DNA of 64,000 nt from Syntrophorhabdus sp. PtaB.Bin047 (GTDB taxonomy: Bacteria > Desulfobacterota > Syntrophorhabdia > Syntrophorhabdales > Syntrophorhabdaceae): assembly GCA_002067235.1 (NCBI GenBank), contig MVQP01000003.1, positions 1-64,000 of the forward strand. The letters are read 5' to 3'. Positions within the stretch are counted from its first letter, which is position 1; each line of letters starts with the position of its first letter. The notes beneath the pieces were generated by a model. The model searched no databases, was not told the DNA's origin, and saw only the letters and a program-made list of their open reading frames with translations. The translations under genes were made by a program, and so were the position numbers. Below, one piece after another: positions 15,284 through 22,533 of this stretch.

Positions 15284-15468
15284 TTCTTACCTCCGTATTC
15301 GATGATGCTCTTGAGGTCCCGTGGGTCCAGCTTGCCTGCATATATTGCTCGCTTCACGGCATAGATTGATTTGCCGGTGGCCTCGGCGATATCGGTTAAC
15401 GTGAAACAGAATACTCGTGTGGCGTTTTTTCGGTTCTGCCTGACTCTATCAATCATCTTTTGCGCCAT
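15280..15468 (-). CDS. small HTH regulator (62 aa)
   Basis: Basic 62-residue protein. FCFTLTDIAEATGKSIYAVK and AIYAGKLDPRDLKSIIEYGG match the HTH protein at 13402. It probably binds DNA upstream of itself, where two imperfect 42-43 bp repeats lie (15492-15534 and 15660-15701). GGGAGG precedes the ATG. Confidence 0.75.
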   Translation of the reverse strand: MAQKMIDRVRQNRKNATRVFCFTLTDIAEATGKSIYAVKRAIYAGKLDPRDLKSIIEYGGKK

Positions 15469-15491
15469 CCAAGAGGCCTCCCGGTTTCTGC

Positions 15492-15534
15492 AAATCGGAG
15501 TGATACTCCAGTGTACGACACCGATACGGGGTTT
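15492..15534. repeat. operator-like repeat copy 1
   Basis: Matches the copy at 15660-15701 at most positions. Shared cores are GTGATAC and GTACGACACCGAT followed by GGGGTTT. This copy contains two small dyads, GGAGT-gat-ACTCC (15497-15509) and GTGT-acg-ACAC. It starts 24 nt upstream of the small HTH gene. Confidence 0.7.
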
Positions 15535-15659
15535 CGCAAGGGGTAAATCTTGTTTGGCGGGGCAAATTCTACGTGCTGTACCGGTTTATTGAGGAGAATT
15601 CTGGTTATTTTGGGTCTTTTTGTCTCATTTTAGGTATCTGATGTGACTGGTTTTATGGG

Positions 15660-15701
15660 AAATCGCAGTGATACGTCGGCGTACGACACCGATTGGGGTT
15701 T
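15660..15701. repeat. operator-like repeat copy 2
   Basis: Second copy of the repeat at 15492-15534, 168 bp further from the HTH gene, in the same orientation. The GTACGACACCGAT core is identical. Confidence 0.7.
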
Positions 15702-15927
15702 TTGGGCTCTGTAGGGGTTTGCTGGTAAGCGACGTTAAACGGGAGAATAGGGGCCTGAAGGATCATGAAAGGCATGGGGATAGGCGTAACTAACTGGAAT
15801 AACGGGCTTTGACGGGAGTTTTGCATATATGGCAGAGGGGAGTCTCACCCCTGTATCCAGGGGCGCGCGTAAATCCAAACGGGTGGGGGTAGGGCGTCCG
15901 GGGTGGTCATGTCCGGCGTCAAGGGGC

Positions 15928-16042
15928 AAGTGTCAAGTATCAGGCAATAATTGACAGCTTGTGCACTATGTGAATTAGGGGCTATCCCTTGTGGTGACGG
16001 GACGTTAGGAGAATACGAGACCCCTTGCAAGTGTCAATTATT
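15928..16042. repeat. AAGTGTCAA motifs and inverted repeat
   Basis: AAGTGTCAA occurs at 15928-15936 and 16029-16037. AATAATTGACAGCTT (15946-15960) is a near-perfect inverse of AAGTGTCAATTATT (16029-16042). Possible operators or iterons for a regulator or initiator. Confidence 0.5.
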
Positions 16043-16689
16043 AGCAGGAAGGCGCGGCGGAAACCCAGCGAAAATATGGCCGGCGCGTCGACAGACCCCC
16101 CGTCTCCACCCCTCTCGCTCTACCACCCCGCAAACCCTTGCCGGGCCTGTCTCTACGTGCTACACCTGGTACACATAGTAACACCCGCTTACTCCTGCCT
16201 ATCCTGCCACATGACAGACACCCCGTCACCCCTTCCCGTTCTTCCCTTGCTACTAGTGCTATGGGTTATGGGTACTGGTTACTTATTTGGAATGGTTATT
16301 GATTTGGAATGGGTACTATCTGACAACCTATATTGACTACTTACCCGCAATCCCAAACTATACCCGCCTGCCTGCTGGGTTAGCTGTCCGGTCGGTTCCA
16401 TCGTGTTACTTCTATCTAGCTTGGTGTTACTGATATCATTGGAGTATAGCACGTTTCTATTTTCTCGTGCTACTACCTGTAGCTTTCTCTAACCCTAATT
16501 ATTTTTACTTTTTCTGCATTTTTTTCTTGACAGATTTTAAGGGTATCGGGGCATGGTAGCTAGATGCATAGATAGTCCTATGATATCAGGTAGTTACGGA
16601 CTAGTGCGAGTTCACGATATCCCTATTTTGACCTCTATTACTGTCTTATTAGCTAATGATATTGAGTACTTACGACGATAATAAACCTG

Positions 16690-16698
16690 TGTTATAAT
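16690..16698 (+). promoter_or_regulatory. extended -10 promoter of hicA (leaderless)
   Basis: TGT-TATAAT (extended -10; hexamer 16693-16698) with a weak -35 TTACGA 17 nt upstream. hicA's ATG is at 16705, 6 nt after the hexamer, so the mRNA should begin at the start codon. Confidence 0.75.
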
Positions 16699-16704
16699 AG
16701 ATTC

Positions 16705-16899
16705 ATGGCAAAGGTAAGAGATATCATCAAGCTGATTACGCAGGATGGTTGGTATCTTGTTTCTACTGAAGGCAGTCACAGGCAGTATAAGCACCCTGTC
16801 AAGGCGGGACGTGTCACTATTGCCGGGCACCCTAGCGACGACCTAGCACGCGGCACCCTCAAGAGCATTTTAAAGCAAGCGCAAATTGAGGTAAAATAA
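16705..16899 (+). CDS. hicA: HicA-family mRNA interferase toxin
   Basis: A 64-residue YcfA/HicA toxin: short dsRBD-like fold with the catalytic His in TEGSHRQYKHP and the typical TIAGHPSDDLARGTLKSILK end. It cleaves mRNA when free of HicB. The order toxin-antitoxin, with a 2-nt gap to hicB, is normal for hicAB. The first gene of the plus-strand island. Confidence 0.9.
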   Translation: MAKVRDIIKLITQDGWYLVSTEGSHRQYKHPVKAGRVTIAGHPSDDLARGTLKSILKQAQIEVK

Positions 16900-16901
16900 C
16901 C

Positions 16902-17177
16902 ATGGCTAAAATCATCGTAAGGGGTGCAAACATGGAAAGAGGTAAAGAGTATATGTTTCTGGTTATCATCGAAAAGGCGGAAAGAAACTTTTCGGCTTAC
17001 TCTCCCGATCTTCCGGGGTGTGTTGCTACTGGCAAGACCCTGGAAGAAGTTAAAGGGAACATGCAGGCAGCAATCGAAATGCACGTTAGGGGAATGATCG
17101 AAGACGGCTCACCGATCCCTGAACCTAGAAAGCGGGAAGAGTTCGCAGGTATCGAGTTTATGGCTGTAGCAGTCTGA
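16902..17177 (+). CDS. hicB: HicB-family antitoxin
   Basis: A 91-residue partner of HicA. The core FSAYSPDLPGCVATGKTLEE and the helix VKGNMQAAIEMHVRGMIEDG are typical HicB. There is no C-terminal DNA-binding domain, so this short form may not autoregulate by itself. It neutralises HicA and may help keep the prophage or island in the host. Confidence 0.88.
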   Translation: MAKIIVRGANMERGKEYMFLVIIEKAERNFSAYSPDLPGCVATGKTLEEVKGNMQAAIEMHVRGMIEDGSPIPEPRKREEFAGIEFMAVAV

Positions 17178-17194
17178 AGAAAGTAAGCGAAATA

Positions 17195-17267
17195 GCTCCT
17201 CAGTGTTGCGAGCGCTGAACAAGGAGCAAGAGCAAGAGCAGCACAAAACATAACGAAAGGGGAAAAC
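17195..17267 (+). ncRNA. structured RNA leader, copy A
   Basis: GCTCCT (17195-17200) pairs with AGGAGC (17222-17227), enclosing CAGTG/CGCTG with loop TTGCGAG. It is followed by ATAACGAAAGGGGAAAAC, which holds the ribosome site of the next gene. Leader B at 18305-18403 has the same loop, the same 3' end and a compensating stem, so this is a conserved element. Confidence 0.65.
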
Positions 17268-17357
17268 ATGTTAGACCTTACCGATTACACCGACAAGACA
17301 ATTGACGAAATAACAGATGATACTATTTCCGCCGTTCTGGAAGTGCTCCATGGGTGA
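17268..17357 (+). CDS. small acidic protein (29 aa)
   Basis: MLDLTDYTDKTIDEITDDTI is its start. It has a strong AAAGGGG ribosome site. Its stop overlaps the ATG of the next gene (ATGGGTGA). Very acidic. It follows RNA leader A directly, so it is the first gene under that leader. Function unknown. Confidence 0.6.
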   Translation: MLDLTDYTDKTIDEITDDTISAVLEVLHG

Positions 17358-17706
17358 GCCCGTCACGTTCTACGCTGTTGTTCCGGCCGGAAAGAGGAAA
17401 CTCGCGCAGCTATTGGTTGCGGTCGTTGACGGTCACACCGTGAAGAAGGAATACACGGGCAAGACCTACAAGACGAGCCGTGAAGCATGGACCGACATGG
17501 AAAGGCTGAACTGTATTGAGAAGGAAAAGCCAATTACGGACAATTCCCAGTTTTGCGGATCATATCCCTGTGACGGCGGGAAAGATTGTTGGATGAATGT
17601 TCACCCGACACGGTTACAGTGTGCCAAATGCCTGTGCTCATTCTGCACGCTCGGAAAATGCACGGGCGGGGATCTTATGAGGCAAGAAAGAAGGGGTGCA
17701 AAATGA
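17350..17706 (+). CDS. Cys-rich hypothetical protein (118 aa)
   Basis: The start MGEPVTFYAVVPAGKRK at 17350 overlaps the upstream small gene. The C-terminal half has eight Cys (FCGSYPCDGGKDCW; QCAKCLCSFCTLGKCTGG), suggesting one or two zinc or Fe-S sites. No family recognised. Confidence 0.7.
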   Translation: MGEPVTFYAVVPAGKRKLAQLLVAVVDGHTVKKEYTGKTYKTSREAWTDMERLNCIEKEKPITDNSQFCGSYPCDGGKDCWMNVHPTRLQCAKCLCSFCTLGKCTGGDLMRQERRGAK

Positions 17707-17906
17707 TGGTAAATGATATCAAGGTAGGCGATACGATCACCTTTAAATGTTCATCGGGAAGGGATTCAAGCTATTTCAGGAAGGCGACAAGAAAGGTGAC
17801 GGAAGTTCTGCCTGGCTGCAACATGGTGACCGTGACAAAGTTCGTCGGTTGGGAAAACTTCTATGTCCGGGGATCGGAAATACTGGAACACAAGAAGGGG
17901 GCATAA
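17703..17906 (+). CDS. hypothetical protein, KOW/SH3-like (67 aa)
   Basis: MMVNDIKVGDTITFKCSSGR, then TEVLPGCNMVTVTKFVGWEN: short beta-rich protein resembling SH3-like barrels. ATGA overlap with the upstream gene and AAGGGG upstream. Function unknown. Confidence 0.65.
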   Translation: MMVNDIKVGDTITFKCSSGRDSSYFRKATRKVTEVLPGCNMVTVTKFVGWENFYVRGSEILEHKKGA

Positions 17907-17907
17907 A

Positions 17908-18108
17908 GTGAAAATCGGATATATACCCCTTCATACCCCCGTGATTTATCGGGGCTGGCAATACGAGACCCGCACAGCGTGTAGCAGAGCATTTGGGACA
18001 ATCGGGATCATGAGCTACACTCCGGGCCTGTCTGGACCTGATGACGGGTATCATGTCAAGGTAGAAGAACTGGAAGAAATAAGGGAAATAGGGGTTTACC
18101 ATGACTAA
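17908..18108 (+). CDS. hypothetical protein (66 aa)
   Basis: GTG start at 17908, preceded by AAGGGGG. Begins MKIGYIPLHTPVIYRGWQYE, ends acidic (KVEELEEIREIGVYHD). In the same operon; overlaps the next gene by 8 nt. No family recognised. Confidence 0.6.
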   Translation: MKIGYIPLHTPVIYRGWQYETRTACSRAFGTIGIMSYTPGLSGPDDGYHVKVEELEEIREIGVYHD

Positions 18109-18298
18109 AACAGCTAAACGCGTCGCCTGGGCATTATCTACGGTAGAACCAATAGAAAAAAACGTATCAGAGCATGCCGTTTGGTGGTCGGCTTGTCATG
18201 CGGTGGTTTCTCAATTAGAGCTTCCGGGCAGCCACAACCAGCAATTTTTGCAGATGTGCCGATACGACTACTACAAGACGCATGCACAACCGAAGTAA
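18101..18298 (+). CDS. hypothetical protein (65 aa)
   Basis: MTKTAKRVAWALSTVEPIEK, helical, with a His/Gln-rich middle (LELPGSHNQQFLQMC). Overlaps the previous gene. Followed by RNA leader B. Function unknown. Confidence 0.6.
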   Translation: MTKTAKRVAWALSTVEPIEKNVSEHAVWWSACHAVVSQLELPGSHNQQFLQMCRYDYYKTHAQPK

Positions 18299-18304
18299 GC
18301 AAAA

Positions 18305-18403
18305 CCCCTTGGCATAACGAGCCGGGGAAAGGCTCCCAGTGTTGCGAGCACTGGACCAAGGGGCAACATAGTGTAGCACGAAACCATAACGAAAGGGGAA
18401 AAC
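18305..18403 (+). ncRNA. structured RNA leader, copy B
   Basis: Three stems make a junction. P1 is CCCCTTGG (18305-18312) with CCAAGGGG (18356-18363). P2 is GAGCC/GGCTC (18319-18335). P3 is CCAGTG/CACTGG (18336-18354) with loop TTGCGAG. The end ATAACGAAAGGGGAAAAC (18386-18403) carries the ardC ribosome site and is identical in leader A. P3 keeps its pairing despite base changes between copies. Confidence 0.7.
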
Positions 18404-19291
18404 ATGAAAGTCGAAGAAGTAATCACACAAAGAATCATGGAACAACTCGAACGGGGTGTAATTCCCTGGCAGCGTCCCTGGTCTGGTGGCGAAATGCCGA
18501 AAAACCTTGTCACGAAAAAGGAATACAAGGGGATCAACACCTTCATGCTCGCCGCGGCCGGTTTTTCGTCTCCCTTCTGGATGAGCTTCAAGCAGGTCAA
18601 GGAGCTTGGCGGATCGGTACTAAAGGGGTCTAAGGGTTTTCCGGTCGTGTTCTGGAAACAGCTTGACGTTAAGCCGAAAGGCAGCGAGACCGACGACGGC
18701 GAAACCCCGCAAGGATCGAGAAAAACCATACCTTTGTTGCGGTACTACACGGTTTTCAACGTGGATCAAACCGAAGGGATAGACCCGAAGAAAATCCCCG
18801 CACTGATTGCCCGGACCTACAACGACCTGGAGAAGAACAAGCAGTGTGAAGGCATCATCAAGAACATGCCGAAAAGACCTGGGATTGTTCACGCTGAACC
18901 GCGCGCGTACTATAGACCGTCTTCGGACGTCGTCAACATGCCGCGGTTTGAAACCTTCACAAGCTCCGAATACTACTACTCGACGCTGTTTCATGAGCTT
19001 ACGCATTCAACGGGGCACGAATCCCGCCTTAACAGAAAAGGGGTCTCGGGGTCCGATGGGCAATGGTCCGCCTTCGGATCGACGCCATACGCGAAAGAGG
19101 AGCTTGTCGCCGAAATGGGCGCCGCCTTTCTTTGCGGACACTGTCAGATTGAAAACAAGACCATCGACAACAGCGCCGCCTATATCCAGTCATGGCTAGG
19201 GAAATTAAGAAACGATCCGAAAATGGTCATTGTGGCCGCGGCACAGGCACAGCGGGCAAGTGACTTTATACGGGATCAGATAACGGAATAA
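18404..19291 (+). CDS. ardC: ArdC-like antirestriction protein
   Basis: A 295-residue protein. The N-terminal ssDNA-binding domain reads ITQRIMEQLERGVIPWQRPW, then KEYKGINTFML. The C-terminal zinc metallopeptidase-like domain has FHELTHSTGHESRL (HExxH) and EELVAEMGAAFLCG. ArdC proteins shield incoming DNA from host restriction during entry or conjugation. Here it is preceded by RNA leader B, which may time its translation. Usual length, all motifs present. Confidence 0.92.
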   Translation: MKVEEVITQRIMEQLERGVIPWQRPWSGGEMPKNLVTKKEYKGINTFMLAAAGFSSPFWMSFKQVKELGGSVLKGSKGFPVVFWKQLDVKPKGSETDDGETPQGSRKTIPLLRYYTVFNVDQTEGIDPKKIPALIARTYNDLEKNKQCEGIIKNMPKRPGIVHAEPRAYYRPSSDVVNMPRFETFTSSEYYYSTLFHELTHSTGHESRLNRKGVSGSDGQWSAFGSTPYAKEELVAEMGAAFLCGHCQIENKTIDNSAAYIQSWLGKLRNDPKMVIVAAAQAQRASDFIRDQITE

Positions 19292-19327
19292 CCCCTTTCA
19301 ATAGCTGTCCTATCGGCTATACGGGGA
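19292..19327 (+). promoter_or_regulatory. hairpin leader before the 196-aa gene
   Basis: CCCC...ATAGC (19292-19305) pairs with GCTAT..GGGG (19316-19326). The GGGGAAAGG ribosome site of the next gene overlaps the 3' arm, so the hairpin could limit translation. It is not the same motif as leaders A and B. Confidence 0.5.
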
Positions 19328-19339
19328 AAGGATAAAGCC

Positions 19340-19930
19340 ATGAGAACGAAAACGATCACGATATATAAATTCGATGAATTGCCCGAAGATGCACAGACAA
19401 GAGCCGTTGAAAATCTTTATGACGTGAATGTAGACAGTGATTACTGGCATGAATTCGCTATTGACGATGCCAAACAGATTGCCGCCTTAATGGGCATCGA
19501 GATCAAAAACATCTATTTCTCGGGGTTCTCTTCCCAAGGAGACGGCGCTTGTTTCGAGGGGTCCTATTCCTACCAGAAAGGCAGCGTTAAGGCAGTGAAG
19601 GAACACGCGCCACAAGATGAAGAACTTCACCGGATAGCTCAAGACCTTGCGGACCTGCAGAGACGTCATTTCTACAGGCTCACGGCCAAGGTAAAGCATA
19701 GCGGCCACTACTACCATGAATACTGTACGAGCATTGACGTTGAAGACAACGGCGACGGCGCGCCGGAAACAGTTTATGACGGCATAGCCGAATTCCTTCG
19801 GGACTTCATGCACTGGATTTATAGGCAGTTGGAGAAGGAACACGATTACATGACAAGTGATGAAGCGATTATTGAGACGATCCGCGCGAATGAATACGAG
19901 TTCTACGAAAACGGCAAGCTGGCCGCGTAG
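19340..19930 (+). CDS. phage 'antitoxin of TA stability system'-like protein
   Basis: A 196-residue protein beginning TITIYKFDELPEDAQTRAVE, with NIYFSGFSSQGDGACFEGSY and then ELHRIAQDLADLQRRHFYRL. This set of motifs marks a phage family often labelled 'antitoxin of toxin-antitoxin stability system'. The label is weakly supported by experiment, and no partner toxin is obvious beside it apart from the distant hicA. Function uncertain. Confidence 0.65.
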   Translation: MRTKTITIYKFDELPEDAQTRAVENLYDVNVDSDYWHEFAIDDAKQIAALMGIEIKNIYFSGFSSQGDGACFEGSYSYQKGSVKAVKEHAPQDEELHRIAQDLADLQRRHFYRLTAKVKHSGHYYHEYCTSIDVEDNGDGAPETVYDGIAEFLRDFMHWIYRQLEKEHDYMTSDEAIIETIRANEYEFYENGKLAA

Positions 19931-19944
19931 AGAAGGGGGATAAA

Positions 19945-20109
19945 ATGGAAGACAACAAATCTTTGGAACTGGCCGAAATCCACAGACTGAACCAGTTGAA
20001 CGCAGAAATGCTGTCCATGCTCAAGGACGTTGTCGAACTGTTGGCCGATGATACCGGGGAATGGATAGATCGGGTAAAAGCCCTGATCGAGAAGGCGGAA
20101 AGGAAATAA
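19945..20109 (+). CDS. small coiled-coil protein (54 aa)
   Basis: Begins MEDNKSLELAEIHRLNQLNA; predicted helical throughout and acidic, possibly a coiled coil. AGAAGGGGG ribosome site. The next gene follows after 1 nt. Function unknown. Confidence 0.65.
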   Translation: MEDNKSLELAEIHRLNQLNAEMLSMLKDVVELLADDTGEWIDRVKALIEKAERK

Positions 20110-20110
20110 C

Positions 20111-20359
20111 ATGGATACCTCGAAGCAAAAACGCGCTTGGCAGTCCATCCATCAGGAGCTTAACGGGTTTGTCGATCCCTATCGCACATGGAAAACCTAC
20201 CGTACCGATAGCGGCATGGGTGGAACATTTGACCTGAAATATCACGGCATGGAGCAAGGAAAACATGTGTTTTCCGTTCTCAACAAGGGGTTTGAGGAGC
20301 TGGTATTTGTGTGGACACCCGAACAGGCTGAAAGAAATATACAGAAGGGGACGCCATGA
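20111..20359 (+). CDS. hypothetical protein (82 aa)
   Basis: MDTSKQKRAWQSIHQELNGF, with ELVFVWTPEQAERNIQKGTP at the end. Overlaps the next small gene (ATGA). No family recognised. Confidence 0.65.
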   Translation: MDTSKQKRAWQSIHQELNGFVDPYRTWKTYRTDSGMGGTFDLKYHGMEQGKHVFSVLNKGFEELVFVWTPEQAERNIQKGTP

Positions 20360-20526
20360 AACAATCAGAACAAACGCAACTTTTCGATCTGTCAAAAACA
20401 TTCAGCCTGTCCGGGGATCAGCCAGTAAAGGTGAAACAGTTTACCCCGCCTGTTCACGAGCAGAAAACAACCTTGTTCGGGAAAAAGGTCATGAAACGGG
20501 ACTATGAAAGGGTGAACCATGGCTAG
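20356..20526 (+). CDS. small hypothetical protein (56 aa)
   Basis: Begins MKQSEQTQLFDLSKTFSLSG and ends KRDYERVNHG. Overlaps both neighbours (ATGA at its start, ATGGCTAG at its end), which supports translation. Basic and probably disordered. The QLFDL near the N-terminus resembles a clamp-binding motif (QxLFDL-like), so it might dock on the phage's own DnaN; this is speculative. Confidence 0.6.
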   Translation: MKQSEQTQLFDLSKTFSLSGDQPVKVKQFTPPVHEQKTTLFGKKVMKRDYERVNHG

Positions 20527-21832
20527 AAAAACGCTGCACAGTGTTGTTGTCTCTATGGGCGGTATCTCCAGGGACCGGGCCGGAAAAGCAGGATATGACA
20601 GCAAGACCTTTCTGGAAAATCGCTTGAGGGGGATTTTCAGGAAAGGCGGTCGGTCCGCGGATGACCTGGCAAGCGAGATCATAGGCATGGGGATCATCCC
20701 GCCTTGCCCGGACAACATGAATACCGACGATTGGCTGATTAAGTGCCTCATGGATGAAAGACAGGGGCTCGACGTTACGATTGAACAATTGGAAAATCTT
20801 GATAAACTGTATGCGGCACAGGAGCGGGAAGCTCTGAAAGAGCTTGAGGGGGCATTGAAGGATGAAGGAAAAACAGAAAGAGAAATCGAAACAGTCGTTG
20901 AAAGGGTTCGAGGACGTATTGAAGAAGAGGAGTATCTTGAAGCGTATTATCTCGACGCTGAAGAAGACGAAGAAGTATTGCTTGCAAATTTTGGCGCCAC
21001 TATAGAGAAGGAAGAGTCGACCGCTGCGCCGGCGATCCCCAGCACATGGCCGGGCAAGGTGTTCAGGCAGTACCTCACCGAAAAGGGTCTGTCAACTATC
21101 CCGGCCAATCCCTGGGAGCTTGAAGACTATGTGCCATGGCTCCGAGAAAACGGATACAAAGCAACGTCCATCGTCGCGCTGCTTGCACCGGTCCGGGAAA
21201 TGTACCGCCGCGTAGGCATCGAGACCAAGCGGATCATAAAGGGGCCGAAAAACCGGGTGACGTTTCTCAGGGATCCTTTGTCAGAAGAAAACGCGCGCGC
21301 GCTCATGAGCTATGCTGAAACACATTGTTCTCTCCGGGATTGCCTGATCGTTAAACTAATGCTTTACCTGGGGCTCCGGGACGTGGAAATCTCTCGCATG
21401 GATGCCGGGGACTTCTTCCCATTCGATGACACACATATCGTCAAGCTGTGGCGAAAGGGACACACAGGAAAGGATATCGAAAAGAAGGTCTCGGGGGGTC
21501 TATTGAAGACTTTCCTTGAATATCAGGAACAGGAGTCGTCAACGAGTCGTAAACCGGATGAACCCATGTTCCTGGGAGCATACGGGGACCGGATCCGGCC
21601 GGACGTGGTGAGCCGGACCATTGCCCGGATCATGAAAAAGGCCGGGGTCAAAAACGCAAGCAACAGTCACAGGATAAGCCCGCACAGCCTGAGACATACG
21701 GCCATAACCAAAGTGGCGAAAGAGACAAAGAATTCTTTCCTCATAATGCAGTTCGCGGATCACGAGGATCTGAGATATACAAAACCGTACCTGCATCACG
21801 TGGAAAGCCCGGAACTGTTGATAAAATGGTAA
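20519..21832 (+). CDS. second tyrosine recombinase with unusual N-terminal domain
   Basis: A 437-residue protein. The C-terminal half (about 175-437) is a tyrosine recombinase: Arg287 (YLGLRDVEI), Lys around 313-318 (WRKGHTGK), His389-x-x-Arg392 (HSLRHT), His415 (ADHED) and likely nucleophile Tyr424 (TKPYLHH). Residues 10-60 (GISRDRAGKAGYDSKTFLEN, LRGIFRKGGRSADDLASEII) resemble domains of large polyvalent phage/conjugation proteins. Residues ~90-165 are an acidic coiled coil. It closes the plus-strand island and may move it, or resolve phage multimers. ADH in place of LGH is a mild departure from the consensus. Confidence 0.82.
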   Translation: MARKTLHSVVVSMGGISRDRAGKAGYDSKTFLENRLRGIFRKGGRSADDLASEIIGMGIIPPCPDNMNTDDWLIKCLMDERQGLDVTIEQLENLDKLYAAQEREALKELEGALKDEGKTEREIETVVERVRGRIEEEEYLEAYYLDAEEDEEVLLANFGATIEKEESTAAPAIPSTWPGKVFRQYLTEKGLSTIPANPWELEDYVPWLRENGYKATSIVALLAPVREMYRRVGIETKRIIKGPKNRVTFLRDPLSEENARALMSYAETHCSLRDCLIVKLMLYLGLRDVEISRMDAGDFFPFDDTHIVKLWRKGHTGKDIEKKVSGGLLKTFLEYQEQESSTSRKPDEPMFLGAYGDRIRPDVVSRTIARIMKKAGVKNASNSHRISPHSLRHTAITKVAKETKNSFLIMQFADHEDLRYTKPYLHHVESPELLIKW

Positions 21833-21858
21833 ATCCAGAAAAGAAAGGAGAAGACAAA

Positions 21859-22011
21859 ATGGAAGAGAAAGCGAGAACGAATGTAAACTGTGCAAGTCCT
21901 TCCTGTAAGTGGAACCGTGAGGGGCAAAAGTGTGTCTACCCATTAGACAAACCGCTTGTGATCGGGAAGGGTGGCAAATGTGAGGGCTACGAAGCTCGGG
22001 AAGAGGGGTAA
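21859..22011 (+). CDS. small Cys protein, DUF1540-like (50 aa)
   Basis: Starts MEEKARTNVNCASPSCKWNR; Cys spacing CxxxxCxWN...C...C resembles DUF1540. AAAGGAG ribosome site upstream of ATG 21859. Probably binds zinc. Function unknown. Confidence 0.65.
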   Translation: MEEKARTNVNCASPSCKWNREGQKCVYPLDKPLVIGKGGKCEGYEAREEG

Positions 22012-22014
22012 AAG

Positions 22015-22080
22015 ATGGAACTGCTTATTCTGGCTGTACTCTTCGTGGGGTATCAGGCGCTGAAAAGGAGAAAACTTTAG
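22015..22080 (+). CDS. possible membrane peptide (21 aa)
   Basis: MELLILAVLFVGYQALKRRK: a hydrophobic helix with a basic tail. GAGGGG lies upstream. Last frame before the terminator at 22096. Small and unproven. Confidence 0.45.
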   Translation: MELLILAVLFVGYQALKRRKL

Positions 22081-22095
22081 GGAACCATCAAATCG

Positions 22096-22120
22096 AAGGG
22101 GCCGACATGCACGGCCCCTT
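22096..22120. terminator. convergent hairpin terminator
   Basis: AAGGGGCCG (22096-22104) and CGGCCCCTT (22112-22120) form a perfect 9-bp stem between the ends of the plus-strand island and the minus-strand operon. No clear U-run, but the position is right for a shared terminator. Confidence 0.6.
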
Positions 22121-22176
22121 CTGCCACCGAAGTGGACTTAAGCCCGATGCCAACGCAGAGCGGGTACAGTAAATCG

Positions 22177-22533
22177 TCAAAGTCCCTTCCTGGTGCTCTT
22201 TCCCCGCATAACCATCTTCACCATGGGGCGCTTCTTCTTCCATGCTTTGCGGGATTGCTTCAGGATCTCAACCGGATCGGCGCAAACCATGTTCTCTTCG
22301 GCCATGGCATGACGGAACCACGGCGGCGGAAAGATCGTTTCGAGCCAATAGGTGCTTCCCGATCTTGGCAGGTTCTGGTAGCTCAATTCCGGTTCCTGTT
22401 CAGGCAGGTAGATATCAGACATGTCCTTCTTCGTCGGCTTGATAAAGATGAGGCCCTGCAGGTATTCGCCAGTCGACGGCCAGCACTTTCCAGTTCGGAA
22501 CTCGCGCCAGAAATTATCCAGTAGGTCTGCCAT
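22177..22533 (-). CDS. hypothetical protein (118 aa)
   Basis: Begins MADLLDNFWREFRTGKCWPS; the middle is Trp/Pro-rich and the C-terminus very basic (KQSRKAWKKKRPMVKMVMRG). Last gene of the replication operon. No family recognised; the basic tail suggests nucleic-acid binding. Confidence 0.65.
   Translation of the reverse strand: MADLLDNFWREFRTGKCWPSTGEYLQGLIFIKPTKKDMSDIYLPEQEPELSYQNLPRSGSTYWLETIFPPPWFRHAMAEENMVCADPVEILKQSRKAWKKKRPMVKMVMRGKSTRKGL

Larger units (their letters stand above)
15469..16704. other. 1.2-kb non-coding region between divergent operons
   Basis: No convincing gene on either strand. It contains two operator-like repeats (15492-15534, 15660-15701), AAGTGTCAA motifs in both orientations (15928-16042), a strongly C-rich plus-strand segment (about 16080-16260), short repeats with TTTGGAATGG around 16286-16315, and the hicA promoter. 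Its size and structure suit a control region or replication origin, or the joint of an inserted island. Confidence 0.6.

Noticed and set aside
15735-16229. Several 60-75 codon frames in the 1.2-kb gap
   Set aside because: Pro/Arg-rich, no ribosome sites, and mutually overlapping in a C-rich region.
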